DNA of 64,000 bases, from positions 92,656,914-92,720,913 of the forward strand of contig CM048839.1 of the NCBI GenBank assembly GCA_026545765.1, written 5' to 3'. Positions 45,150 through 56,373 of the stretch are shown one piece after another. Made by a program: the position numbers and the translations under genes. Each line of letters begins with the position of its first letter. The first letter of the stretch is position 1. Source of the DNA: Plantago major (lineage: Eukaryota; Streptophyta; Magnoliopsida; Lamiales; Plantaginaceae). Below the pieces are notes generated by a model. That model saw only the letters and a list, made by a program, of their open reading frames with translations. It did no database searches and had not been told where the DNA came from.

Positions 45150-46526
45150 TGATGAGCTCAAATTATACTCTAAATAACTTAAGATAATAAGCTGTAGTTG
45201 TAGACTATGCTTAACTCGGTATCGTTCTCTAGGGAATTAATCAAGCTACCACAACGAATGAGAGTAAACAGTTTGTTTGTGACAACAGATAAATTTGGGT
45301 GTTTGTACGTCTAAAACACAGATTAAAACAGGAAACAGATAAACTGATTTGACCAAAGAAAGATAACGAACACGGTAATAATGATCCAGCTATGCTAATT
45401 CGCTCTAGGGTAATCATTCATACTTGTCACACGGTCGGCGTAGAGAAAGTAATCAATCCAATTCAACCGATTGTTATTTGCATATTTCAAACTAGATCCT
45501 TAACCGAAAACAACTTTGAGGATTTAAAACTAGCTTATTCGATTGAAATTTTTACAAATATTTCAAACTAAACGAACCTATATGAACGAACACGAACCTA
45601 GGAAACGAATACGCATAACTATCGCATAACTACCGCATTCAGAGAGGTTTAGCTACTCATGATTGAATCAAGGATGAAAGAATACATGGTATTGAATGCG
45701 CAAGGAATAAACATGGTGATAATCGCATGCAAGATCATACAATTCGATAAACAGAAGAAAACAAAGAATTGTATAGAAGCCGTAGAGAGTTATCAATAAA
45801 TTACCAAGAATTTGATCCCAATGATTCGTACAAGATGAAAACCAAGCTCCAAAGATCAATCAATCAATGTCAAAACCTAGTTCTAGGAGCTTTTTCTAAG
45901 AAAAAATCGAGTATAAGAAGTTATGGAAAAAGATGACCTAATCCTGACCTAAAAAGGAAAAAATATGCTGAATCTGGGCCTTCTCGCCGAATCTCGCCGC
46001 GGCGAGGAAAATAGCTCTCCGCGGCGAGAAACCCCGTGGAGCTCCTCTTTTTGCCTCCTAAAATCTCGTCGCGGCGAAAATATCCATTCGCAGCGTCAAG
46101 CTTAAAACCTCCGTAACGTTTCCCACAGACAGACTTTCCCGAATCTTCTAAAACAAAAATTGTAGCCCTTTGAATTATCTTTCCGTGGCCACTGAGCGCA
46201 GGTCAATCGGACATCATATGCAAGAGTTATGGCCAAAATGGCTAGACTGCTCCGTAAAACATCACTTTTGCAAGCTTCGCTAAAACGGCTCTTAATTCTT
46301 CGTCTGAACTCCGAATCCACTTCCGTTTTTGCCAAGTTACTCTACATTCAAAGATCTAGAACAAAATTTTTCACTCCGATTTTCACCTTCGGGACACAAA
46401 AATCCTACAAAACACAAACAAAGCACCAAAGCGTAAAAACGCACAAAGACACTATAAAACCATAAAGAAAGACTAACAAAGACCTCTAAAAAGGACCCAA
46501 TGAGACTCTAAATTATCGTCTCATCA
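45150..46526 (-). repeat. T12 3' LTR
   Basis: 1377 bp; minus strand TGATGAGACGATAATTTAGA to GAGCTCATCA. Same family as T5 by its start and by the CTCGCCGCGGCGAG palindromes (45983-46092). Confidence 0.88.
45983..46095. repeat. Palindrome array in T12 LTR
   Basis: CTCGCCGCGGCGAG at 45993 plus three imperfect copies (about 45983, 46016, 46065) and a decayed one at 46087. Confidence 0.85.
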
Positions 46527-46990
46527 AACTCCCCAAACTGAACCTTTGCTCGTCCTCGAGTAAACAAACAACCTAAACAAGAACTAGACTCGAAACAGAA
46601 ACAAACAAGAAACACATAACAGAGTTGAACTCCCAAGTGACCGAATCTTCCATTGTGAACATTAAATTCACAAGATGCAAAGGTTTTGCACTCAACTAAC
46701 CTTGGCAGAATAGTGCACAGAAAATCAAACAAGAAGGCTTCTCAAGTAAATAGCACTTAAGTCTTACTCGCTAATCCCTCACAAGAGGATCCTATCCAAC
46801 TCTCTCTCACACTCTGGAAGTGTCCAGTGGGTTAATCGCTCAAGAAATAACAAGAGAAAAGGAAGGTGGCTTTCACCACAAGGTGCCTCAAATACCTCAT
46901 GCAATGTACTCAATCAGTTAAGTCGGAAGGGACTTTTTCTACGCGTGCAGCAACTTGCCAGAAACATGCAACCAATCTTCTCATAGTACC
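46527..46990 (-). other. T12 3' UTR
   Basis: Minus strand: no ORF. The purine-rich tract stands next to the LTR. It contains TCTCTCTCACACTCTGGAAG-type wording common to Athila 3' regions. Confidence 0.55.
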
Positions 46991-47917
46991 ACATTTTTGC
47001 ATAAAATAAAGGGTCAATTTTATTTTACACTAGAACCTTTTTGGCCACTTTGAAGTTACACCACAACCTTTTTTTTTCTCACTCGACACTAAAATGGTAG
47101 TCAACACTTTGAGTCTACACAAAGGTTGAGTTTTTTTTCCAATCAACACCAAAACCTTGATGATAAATTACACCTACTACCAAAACCTTTTCAGCTCACC
47201 AGAAATAAATTATATACAACACTGATGATAAAAAAACAAAAGAAAAATTATGAAATAGATTGCTTGTATAAGAAGAAACATGTAATTACATTATTTTGAT
47301 GAGAACAAGTATAATCAGAAGAATTAATTGTACATAATGTTGAAAGAGAGACATAACTGAGTGAGAGAGAAACAGAATGAAGATATCATATATGTATTTT
47401 GTTTTCCATACATTAGATGTAAATTTCATTATTAAATCATGTATATTGCAATGAGATCAAGGAGGTGGCAAATATTTTCATTTAATGCCCTCATCTCATC
47501 TATATTGCAAGAATTCAAGGAACCACAACTATTTTTATGATTCCCTATTATTATTCTTATAATAATTATGCAAAGTCGGCATATTTACATCAGAATAGCT
47601 ATTAAATATTTAACAATCAAGAACCACATCCTGCCACGTCAGAATTTGCAACTATGGCCACGTACAATTATGTCTCTCTTTCCATATTATATATGATTAA
47701 TTCTTCTGATTATACTTCTTCTCATCAAAATAATGTAATTACATGTTTCTTCTTATACAAGCAATCTTTTTTATACTTTTTCTTTTGTTTTTTTATCATC
47801 AAGGTTGTACATAATTTATTTCTGGTGAACTGAAAAATTTTTGGTAGTTGGTGTAATTTATCATCAAGGTTTTGGTGTTGATTAGAAAAAAAACTTAACC
47901 TTTTTGTAGACTCAAAG
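46991..47917. mobile_element. T13: terminal-inverted-repeat element (MITE or foldback type), right end displaced
   Basis: Arms 47095-47360 and 47667-47917 are inverted copies of about 260 bp (for example AACACTTTGAGTCTACA and its complement, and CTTGTATAAGAAGAAACATG with its complement), around a 300-bp AT-rich centre without coding. T14 entered the right arm at 47918, so the outer end of that arm should reappear after T14's 3' LTR. The left outer boundary (about 46990) is uncertain. No transposase. Confidence 0.75.
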
Positions 47918-49588
47918 TGTTAGATATTTTGTTAGAAATATCTGTTTAGATTTTGATCAGCAACATGATGACTTCTCTTAGTCTCAGAAAGGTGATTAGT
48001 ACTCTTGGTTCACTTGAACATTGTAAAAGAGGAAAACCACTAAGTATGATAGTCTAGCTAATCTTGTATAGGATGTTAGGTCTCAAAATGTAATTTTTAT
48101 TTTATGAAGAGAAGACCAAGAAGAAGACATCCATGCAGAAAGCTCAACGACATTGAAGACTTGAAGAAAACTGTACAAGATTACTGAATCTGTTGTTCAG
48201 ATATCTTAGCCAGATATCTTAAAGATACGAATAGTTTCAAACAAACTGTGTCACTAAGAGATATCTTAGAAATAAGATACATATCTGAAAACAAGGAAAG
48301 TGTCATATCTACTCTCAGATACCTTGAGCTTTAACCACGTTTCTGAAAGAGAAATATATATTGCAAACAAAGTTGTTTCAATAAACACAAGTGGTATCTG
48401 AAGAATGAAGATAAGGACGTGCAAAGAATCAGATAACACTAGTCTTTGATACAAAGCATAGTTCCGTTGCACTACAGGACAAAAAGTATAGTACAATGCA
48501 TTTAATGCACGGACAGAGATGTCTGAATAAAAGCAACGGCAGCTTCTGAGAAGAAGACAAAACTCCATAAAGATTATACACAGATATTGATAGTTCGAAT
48601 TCGAACCTAACGAATACTATTCAAACGGTACTCAAATTCATCTATAAATATCAACACTTAGACTGCTTGAGAAGACACACTGAACACCTTGAACTGCATA
48701 CAAACGCTGATCGTCTTACTCTCTCAAAGCAACTTACTTATCCTCAAAGCTTTCTGTTGCGACCAAAGCTTTTAATCTTGAGTAAACACTGAAGTTCTAA
48801 GTGTCCTGATCCTAAACAAGCAAAGCTATCTGTGAAGGAGATGAATCAAAAGATCAACTATCTGAGATTCATTCTCTTGAACAGATATCATAAGACTTGG
48901 GTCAGTAAAATCGAACAAGATACCATACGCTGTACAGTATATTAAGTAACTTAGTTCACAGAGCTATCTGATTAACTGAAAAGTTATTAAGACGCTCATC
49001 TGACAACTCAAACCAAAACCAACACCATAACTGGCGTGGAGTACAGGAAGTACTTAGTTTGAAAAATCAGGGAATAACTCCAAGGTTACCGGAGTATAGG
49101 AAGTACTTGATTTGGGAAACTAAGGAATAACTCCAAGGTTATTGAGTATAGGAAGTACTTAGCTAGGGAATAATTCAAAGGTTTCTGAGTATAGGAAGTA
49201 CTTGGCTGTGAAAGCCGGGGAACAACTCAGGGGGAACATTTGGTTGGGAACCAATTGCTAAGAATCTTAGAATAGGATTATTGTAAGGAGAACTCAATTA
49301 TCTGTTCTAGTGATTTCTAGGTCTCTGATAGACCGAAGTGGATTAGTTGGAGGATTACGCCACCTCCAGATACCACTATACTTGCTGTGTTATTTACCTT
49401 TCTGTATTTACATTTCAGCAACACACACACACACATATTAACTGTTTCTGCACTTATCTTTATTAAGTCTTCCGCACTCTGATTCTAAGTATCAGATATC
49501 TATTCAGATATCTGAGAAATAGTTGTTATCGATAAAAGTTTTAAAAGACTATTCACCCTCTTTTACTTTGCCGTTATTTGGACCAACA
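47918..49588 (+). repeat. T14 5' LTR
   Basis: 1671 bp, TGTTAGATATTTTG to GGACCAACA. TATA box TATAAATA at 48643. A second TGTTAGAAATATC 13 bp in corresponds to the T10 LTR start, so the left end carries a short extension or duplication. Confidence 0.95.
48643..48650 (+). promoter_or_regulatory. TATA box of T14 5' LTR
   Basis: TATAAATA followed by TCAACACTTAGA, as in the other SIRE LTRs here. Confidence 0.72.
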
Positions 49589-49590
49589 AG

Positions 49591-49604
49591 TGGTATCAGA
49601 GCAG
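49591..49604 (+). other. T14 primer-binding site
   Basis: TGGTATCAGAGCAG, two bases after the LTR. Confidence 0.93.
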
Positions 49605-49701
49605 GAGGTTCACCACCTTTCAGACCGAACCTAGATCCCAGATAGGTGAAGGAACTTTGTCCACTTTTAAGGACTATTTAATTTGTGTGTTAAGTGTGCG
49701 G

Positions 49702-52113
49702 TATGTCTCGAGTGATGCACCTGCTCAAACCAGAGAACTACGAAATGGAAAATAACATGATGCTCCACCTTGAAGCCATAAGTGAGAGATGATCAAGTAA
49801 TAAAGAATGGCCCAATAGTCATTCAACAACTTAAGCAAGTCATGGAGGTTTCGAGTGGAAGACAGATCAAAGCGAAGGATCTTCACAACGGATGATCGTC
49901 AACTAGTGGAAGATCTCTTGGTCAAGTTATTTACTTAACCAAAGCTAGAGAACTCGGACATCGGAAGATGCCAAGAGGAATCGCTCGGATGGTCAAGCGT
50001 AACATCATCATCGATCGACACGAGCACATACAGGTAAAGCTGGGGTGCTAAACGGCGAAAGTTGCTGGCAACCGATTGAAGAAATCTGCGTTGAACGAGA
50101 AAACCAAGGAAAACAAGTTCGAAGTTCTAAAGTTGAAATTTCAAAATTTCAAACAAGGTCCCACGAAACTCGAAGAACTTGATTTCGTTTACCACTCTCA
50201 TGAGTGATATGGCAAGACTTGGGAAAGCAATAGATACTCTCGGTCGAGAAGATTAAGACTATTGTCAAGTCTTAATCACAACAGGAGCATACTAAATTCT
50301 TTTATTTTAACCAAGGTATGCCAAATATCACTCCAAAGGAACTTTTCTCTCATCTTATCATTGACTATGAGACAACTCGGAGAGAACAAACAACGAAAAG
50401 TTGCGAATGTTGCTCTAGTTACTCAAGGAACTTCGAAAAGAAGAAAAGCGAGGAGATCGAGTTTGCTCTTGCCGCAAAGCAAATGAGCAAATTTGTCACG
50501 AGAAATTGAGAGAAGAAAAGCCAAAGAGAAGTGAAAAGCATCTAGCTCAAACTATCACCAATACAAAATATGCAAAGCTCATTGAACAAGCCCATTCAGA
50601 AAGCATCATGTCTTGAGGAAGCGTAAATTGAAACGATATCTGCTTTCTATTGTCAAAACTGGCCACTTCAAGAAGGATTGTCCCGCCTCAACAAACTAAG
50701 GACAAAGCGACAAGAAAGATAGAAGAATCTTGAAGAAGCCGAAAGCTTTGTTAATCAAGAAAGAAAGAAAATCCAAATTCAACTGGATGCTCTAGAGGTT
50801 GAGATGATTCAAGATGACAATTCATGACTCAACCTTCCCATCACCGTAATTATGTGGAGTTACTCATGATATAATCGACTTCGCCTCAAGAAGAATGAAA
50901 TGTGTGGGGTTCTTTGAAATTGACGAGACATCTCCAACATAGAAAACTGTCTTATGGCTGATGAGGTAACACATACTTCTTGCTACACTTATGAAAGTGA
51001 TGAAGAGGAAATAAAAGATCTAGAAAATCTCAGAAAGGAACTTGATATCTATGAAAGAGAATTTCTAATGATCCGATGAGAACTGAAAATCTAGAGGAGG
51101 AAAAGAATTTTCTTGCAGAGGAAAATTCTCATTTGGTTAAGATATCTGAGAAAAAGGACGCTGAAAATGCGTTTCTCAAAGCTCAGATATCTGAGACTGA
51201 AAAGTCACATAAAGAAGCATTGACAGTACTTCAAAAGAAATATGAAGATCTTCTTTCTGAAAATAAGGAACTCAAGAAGAAAGAACTATCTTTTCAATCT
51301 TATGCCAAAGCTAGTGACACTCTTACTGAAGTACAATCTTACTTAAGAGATCCTTCAGAAAAGAAAGGACTTGATTTGAATACACAAGCAGTTGTTCTAT
51401 CACTCAATAAAAGTAAGGAGAAAAGAACATTTGTAAGTATCCAAAGACGGTTCCCATGCAATCTATAGTATCGGTGAAAAGACAAAGATTGTTGACAAAG
51501 GAAAGGCGATATGACTAAACCTTTGTGGGAAAAACAAGTCAAAAACAAAAGCTTGGTACGCCATAAAAGAAACACAACACCGAAAAGTGTAAACACCCAC
51601 AGTTATGTCTCTCAAAAGGTAGAATTGCAGAGCCGGAAAATTCTCCCATGTCACTTTTACGGAAAGAAATTGGATCAACCAGACTAGCAAAGTCACGAGA
51701 AAAGATCTCGATAGCTTCAAGTGCTCAAACGGTATTGCTACAAAGGCATCGGAAAACAACTTGCTCATGAGTACAAGCGGACCAAGAACGATGGCTGAAA
51801 GCTAGAATTGCTCAACGCAATTATTAGAAGTGGAAGTTAAATCAAGCCATCGAAAATCAATGCCGTGTTAGAAGAAATCGGCAAGGAAGGCTAAGTTTTT
51901 GAAAAGCAAACTCGAAACCCGATGTATCTGAAAGCATCATATGGAGCACCTAGGAACACACCAAGGAAGAAAATAATTCTTACTAATGATAACATTCATT
52001 CAAATAGAATTCCTCCTTACGTTCCTGTCAGACAAAAGCATATTTCAAAGAAATTCATTCAAAATGGATTCCTCTTGGAAGAACTTTTAATTACGACGGT
52101 TCCATCAAAGATA
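49702..52113 (+). pseudogene. T14 gag
   Basis: Same layout as T10 gag, ATG at 49702. Broken by many one-base deletions, most turning CAG or CTG into CG, from 49.7 to 50.95 kb and 51.45 to 52.1 kb. Between them a clean block (51076-51468) codes a strong coiled coil (LEEEKNFLAEENSHLVKISE, then KYEDLLSENKELKKKELSFQ). The zinc knuckle region (about 50640-50695) is frameshifted. The contrast between broken and clean blocks in one young element is odd. Confidence 0.82.
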
Positions 52114-52169
52114 TGAGAACCTAATCTCCTGTTTCTGTATTGTGCGTAATGCCTCTGGACCAAAGCACA

Positions 52170-55100
52170 ATGGCTATTTGATAGTGGATGCGGAAAGCAC
52201 ATGACAGAGACAAAGCAAATCAGTTGATTACAAAGCTTGTAACACGGGACCAGATATCGATTTGGAGGAGAATTAAATCCTCTCTCGATTTGGCAACGCG
52301 TCAAATTGGGGACTTTAACAATCACGGCGTATTGCATGTTAAGGATTTGAAATATAATCTATTTAGCATGAGCCGGTTTGCATGCGGTTTTACTATAAAA
52401 TTCAAAGCTAAATCGCAAACTAATTGACAATGAGTCAAAGCGCATACCTTAGTTGGTCGGCGAAAGGCAGTCTTTATGTTGCCGATTGGGCATCTGCCAC
52501 AACTGAAGAATGTCTCATGGTGAGTCAATCTGGTCACACAGAAGAGCACTGGTTATGGCACAAAAGAATGAGTCACTTGAACTTCAAAACTCTGAATAGA
52601 CTTACCAAGAAAGAGATAGTGGTTGGTCTTCCCAGAACATCTTTCAGAAAGGATGGTATCTGTTCTGCCTGCCAGATGGGGAAACAATCTAAGATCTCTT
52701 TCAAGTCCAAAATCAGACACTCTAGTGTTAGACCACTGCAACTTTTACACATGGATCTATTTGAATCATCTGTAACTAGTTATGCAGGAAAGAAGTTTGG
52801 TCTGGTTGTTGTAGATGACTTCTCAAGATTCACTTGGGTTGTCTTTCTGAAACACAAATCTGATGCCAGGGTGGAGATACCAAACTTGCTGAAAAAGCTT
52901 GAAGTCATGAAAAATGACAAGGTATCTCATGGTACTGAGTTTGTCAACCAGTACATAAAGGAGTTTTGTACCTGCAAAGGTATACAACACCAACTTTCCT
53001 CTGTAAGAACACCTCAACAAAATGGTGTTGCAGAAAGGAAAAACAGAACCCTTAAAGAAGCTGCAAGGACAATGCTAGGCGAATTTGAAATAAGTGAAAT
53101 TTATTGGGTTGAAGTCGTAAACACACTTGTTACACTCGTAATGATGTTTGATAAACAAACACCATGACAGGACCCCCTATGAAATCTTGGTTGGTAGACC
53201 CCCTAATATCAAACATCTGAGAGTATTTGGTTGTAGATGTTTTGTTCTAAACAATGGGAAAGATTATCTGAGAACATTTCAACCAAAGGCAGATGAAGGT
53301 GTTTTTCTTGGCTATTCCACAAACAGCAAAGCTTACAGAGTTTACAACAAAAGAACAAAGAAAATTGAAGAATCAGTTCATGTTGTATTCTATGAAGGAA
53401 ATAAGAAAACACCTCCTAATGATGAACTCTCAGAAAGGTTCAAAGAAGCTATCGAGGATTCTAAAGAAAAATCCTCAGAAAGGAAAAACATCATTATGGA
53501 AACTGAGGATGACTCTGACGTAGAAAAGCTTGAAAAGCCTAGTAACAACAAGATGACTCACAGACATGATGAGGAATTTCCTATGAGTTTTCCAGAAATG
53601 GAACAGGTTACTGAGAACCTTCATCATGAAGAGGTATCTGAAAATAAGAATGCTGAAATGCATGTTTGATATCTCTAACATCGAAAAAGTGTCAGATATC
53701 AATGACATTTCCCATATGTCAGATATCTCAGATACTGAAAAAGTATCAAATCAAAATCTTAGTGATTCACATTCAGATCACTTGGATATTGATCCTACTA
53801 GCACTAAACCTATGATGAGATGGATCAAAGATCATCCTACAAAGGATATAATTGGACCAATTAATCAGGGTGTTAGGACTAGGAGAGCAATAGCTGAAAA
53901 TGCTAACTCTCTCTTTGGATGTTTCATCTCGAATATTGAACCTAAAAATATAGAAGAAGCATTAGGAGACCAAGACTGGATCTCTGCAATGCAAGAAGAG
54001 TTGGATCAATTTGAGAGAAACAAAGTCTGGAAACTGGTTCCATTTATAGAAGGAATATCTGTGATTGGAACTAAATGGGTTTTCAGAAACAAGATGAATG
54101 AGTCTGGTGAAATAACCAGAAACAAAGCAAGATTGGTTGCCAAGGGATTTACCCAGACTGAAGGCTTAGATTTTGACGAGTCATATGCACCAGTTGCAAG
54201 ATTGGATGCAATAAGACTCTTTCTAGCCTTTGAAGCTCATAAAGATTTCAAAGTTTATCAGATGGATGTCAAAAGTGCATTCCTAAACGGTGAACTTACA
54301 GAAGAAGTTTATGTTGAGCAACCACCTGGCTTTGAAGTTTCCTCAGAAAGTAGAATGGTCTATAAACTACAGAAAGCTATGTATGGACTGAAACAGGCTC
54401 CAAGAGCTTGGTATGACACTTTGGCCAAGTACCTTCTGGAAAATGGTTTCAAGAAAGGTGAAGTTGATAAAACTTTATTTACCTTAAATCATGATGGGAA
54501 ACTACTCTTAGTTCAAGTATATGTTGATGACATCATATTTGGATCTAAGGACAAGCAACTTTGTAATGACTTTGCAAATCTCATGAAAAGCAAGTTTGAG
54601 ATGAGCATGATGGGAGAAATGAATTATTTCCTAGGATTGCAAGTCAAGCAACTCAATGATGGAATATTCATTAGTCAAACAAAGTATGCAAAAGATATGC
54701 TCACAAAATTCAGTCTTAAGCCTTCTGAAAAGAATGCTAAGATACCTATGAGCATTGGAACCAAAATGACCTATACTGAATCAGATAAGAGTGTTGAAGA
54801 ACATAAGTATAGGAAATTGATAGGTTCACTACTTTACCTCACTGCAAGTAGACCTGATATTCAATATGCCGTTGAGTATGTGCTAGATTTCGACAAATCC
54901 AATGCAAACACACTACAACATTGCTATGAAAATATTAAGGTATGTAAAAGGTACAGAGATGTAGGATTGTGGTATCCTAAAGAAAGTGGATTGAGTTTAA
55001 TGGGTACTCGATGACGATTATCTTTGGATCATTGCTTGATAGGAAAAGCACCTCAGGAACTTGTCAGTTTCTGGGTACTAGACTTATCTCATGGTTTAGT

Positions 55101-55462
55101 AAGAAGCAAAACTCAATTGCAACTTCTACCACAGAGGCTGAATATATTGCTGCTGGTTGTTGTGCAACACAAATTCTGTGGATACAACAACAACTTAAAG
55201 ACTATGGACTCGATGAGAAGAAAACTCCCATTTTCTGTGATAACACAAGTGCTATTATTACACGTAATCCTAAATATCATGCCGAACAAAGCACATTGAT
55301 GTTAGACATCACTTCATCGAGACCATGTTGAAAAAGGCAATATAGAGATACTCAAGATTGTATCGAAGACCAACTTGCAGATATCTTCACTAAGCCACTA
55401 CAAGAAAGTAGATTCTTAGCCTTAAGACATAGTCTTGGACTAATGGAACTACCAATGAACTG
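52170..55462 (+). pseudogene. T14 pol (protease, integrase, RT, RNase H)
   Basis: Protease LFDSGCGKHMT at about 52178. Pre-integrase WHKRMSHLNF and CSACQMGKQ. Integrase core starts LLHMDLFESS (first Asp) and VVVDDFSRFTWVV; the second catalytic Asp region is shortened (KVSHGTEFVNQY against RIDHGTKF in T10), then NGVAERKNRTLKE with the Glu. RT is open in 53626-55014: [33 protein letters not shown] and active site YVDDIIFGS. RNase H: STSGTCQFLGTRLISWFSKK, ATSTTEAEYIAA. The end (QLADIFTKPL-like text near 55380) is frameshifted. Shifts near 53160, 54890, 55013, 55275 and 55360. Confidence 0.92.
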
Positions 55463-55472
55463 AAAGAGTTCA

Positions 55473-55680
55473 GGTATCTGAAACGGGCAACCAGAGAAGA
55501 GGTATCTGGAACGGGAAACCAGAGAAGAGGTATCTGGAACGGGCAACCAGAGAAGAGGTATCTGGAACGGGAAACCAGAGAAGAGGTATCTGGAACGGGC
55601 AACCAGAGAAGAGGTATCTGGAACGGGTATCCAGGAAAGAGAAAAGAGAAATCTGGAACGGGTATCCAGAAGTCAAAAAG
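55473..55680. repeat. 28-bp minisatellite between pol and third ORF
   Basis: Six tandem copies starting at 55473, 55501, 55529, 55557, 55585 and 55613, each like GGTATCTGGAACGGGnAACC plus AGAGAAGA, then a partial copy near 55650. The variable base alternates C/A in successive copies, giving a 56-bp higher-order unit. Confidence 0.95.
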
Positions 55681-56373
55681 GCTAAAGAGCAAAAAGATAG
55701 CTTAAGATCTCTGAGACAGGAACTCAGATATCTGAATCACTCTATAAACGGGGAACACAAAAGAGAATAGTATAACTATCTGCAGTCAACTACTCTCTTG
55801 AAACTCGCATTATTTCTATCTTGATGAAAAACTTGGAAAAATCCTAAGTATAAGACAGATTAAGATGCGAACAGTGTCCTTGGTCATACAGAATTGTGAT
55901 TCAGATAGCAAGTCGCCAAAACTCATTAAATGGGCACAATTACACTTGCTGATTGTGATCATTGCTGAAGAAGCAATGGTGACCCTCGATGAAGTTAAGC
56001 GATTGATCTGTACGGTGGAAATTAATTCACAGTAAATAGTGGACTGTTGAAATTCAGACATGGCCCACTAAGCATTCAATGCCGAACTAGTTTTTGATCA
56101 CGCCTGTTTGCAAATTACAGATACGTACACACAAAATCAATTTGTATGTATTTGTCTGTTGGAATTCAACTGCTATATATATAGGATTTTGGCAAATGAA
56201 ATCACTTTTGCCTAATCCGAAATTTCATCTTGCACAAGAATAGCAAATCCTTCTCTTGATTCTCTGCAAACCCTCTACAATCTCTGCAAATCAAGATTAA
56301 GTTTTTCTGAAAAGAATCACTGAATCAAATCTCTTTCAAACACCAATTTCAAATCCCTACACTATATAAAGAG
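55681..56373 (+). other. T14 spacer before the third ORF
   Basis: Non-coding. It contains TATATATATAGG at about 56173, a plausible TATA box 200 bp before the ATG at 56374, followed by a C/T/A-rich leader with CTCTGCAAACCCTC repeats. The third ORF could therefore have its own promoter. Confidence 0.5.
56170..56185 (+). promoter_or_regulatory. Possible promoter TATA box of T14 third ORF
   Basis: CTATATATATAGG followed by an AT-rich, stop-free leader of about 190 bp. Confidence 0.45.

Larger units (their letters stand above)
45150..46990 (-). mobile_element. T12: Athila-type element, 3' end, minus strand
   Basis: 3' LTR 45150-46526, then on the minus strand a purine-rich CAGTTTGGGGAGTT and the 3' UTR GAGGACGAGCAAAGG. 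Cut near 46990 by T13. Inserted in the T11 third ORF; CTGCT (45145-45149) is the expected duplicate. Confidence 0.8.

Noticed and set aside
55473..55680. CRISPR-like regular 28-bp repeats
   Set aside because: Units are directly adjacent with no spacers, and the context is a plant retrotransposon.
55352..55692. Three overlapping minus-strand ORFs with repeated SRYLFSGCPFQIP-type text
   Set aside because: They are readings of the 28-bp minisatellite on the opposite strand; the repetition is in the DNA, not a protein family.
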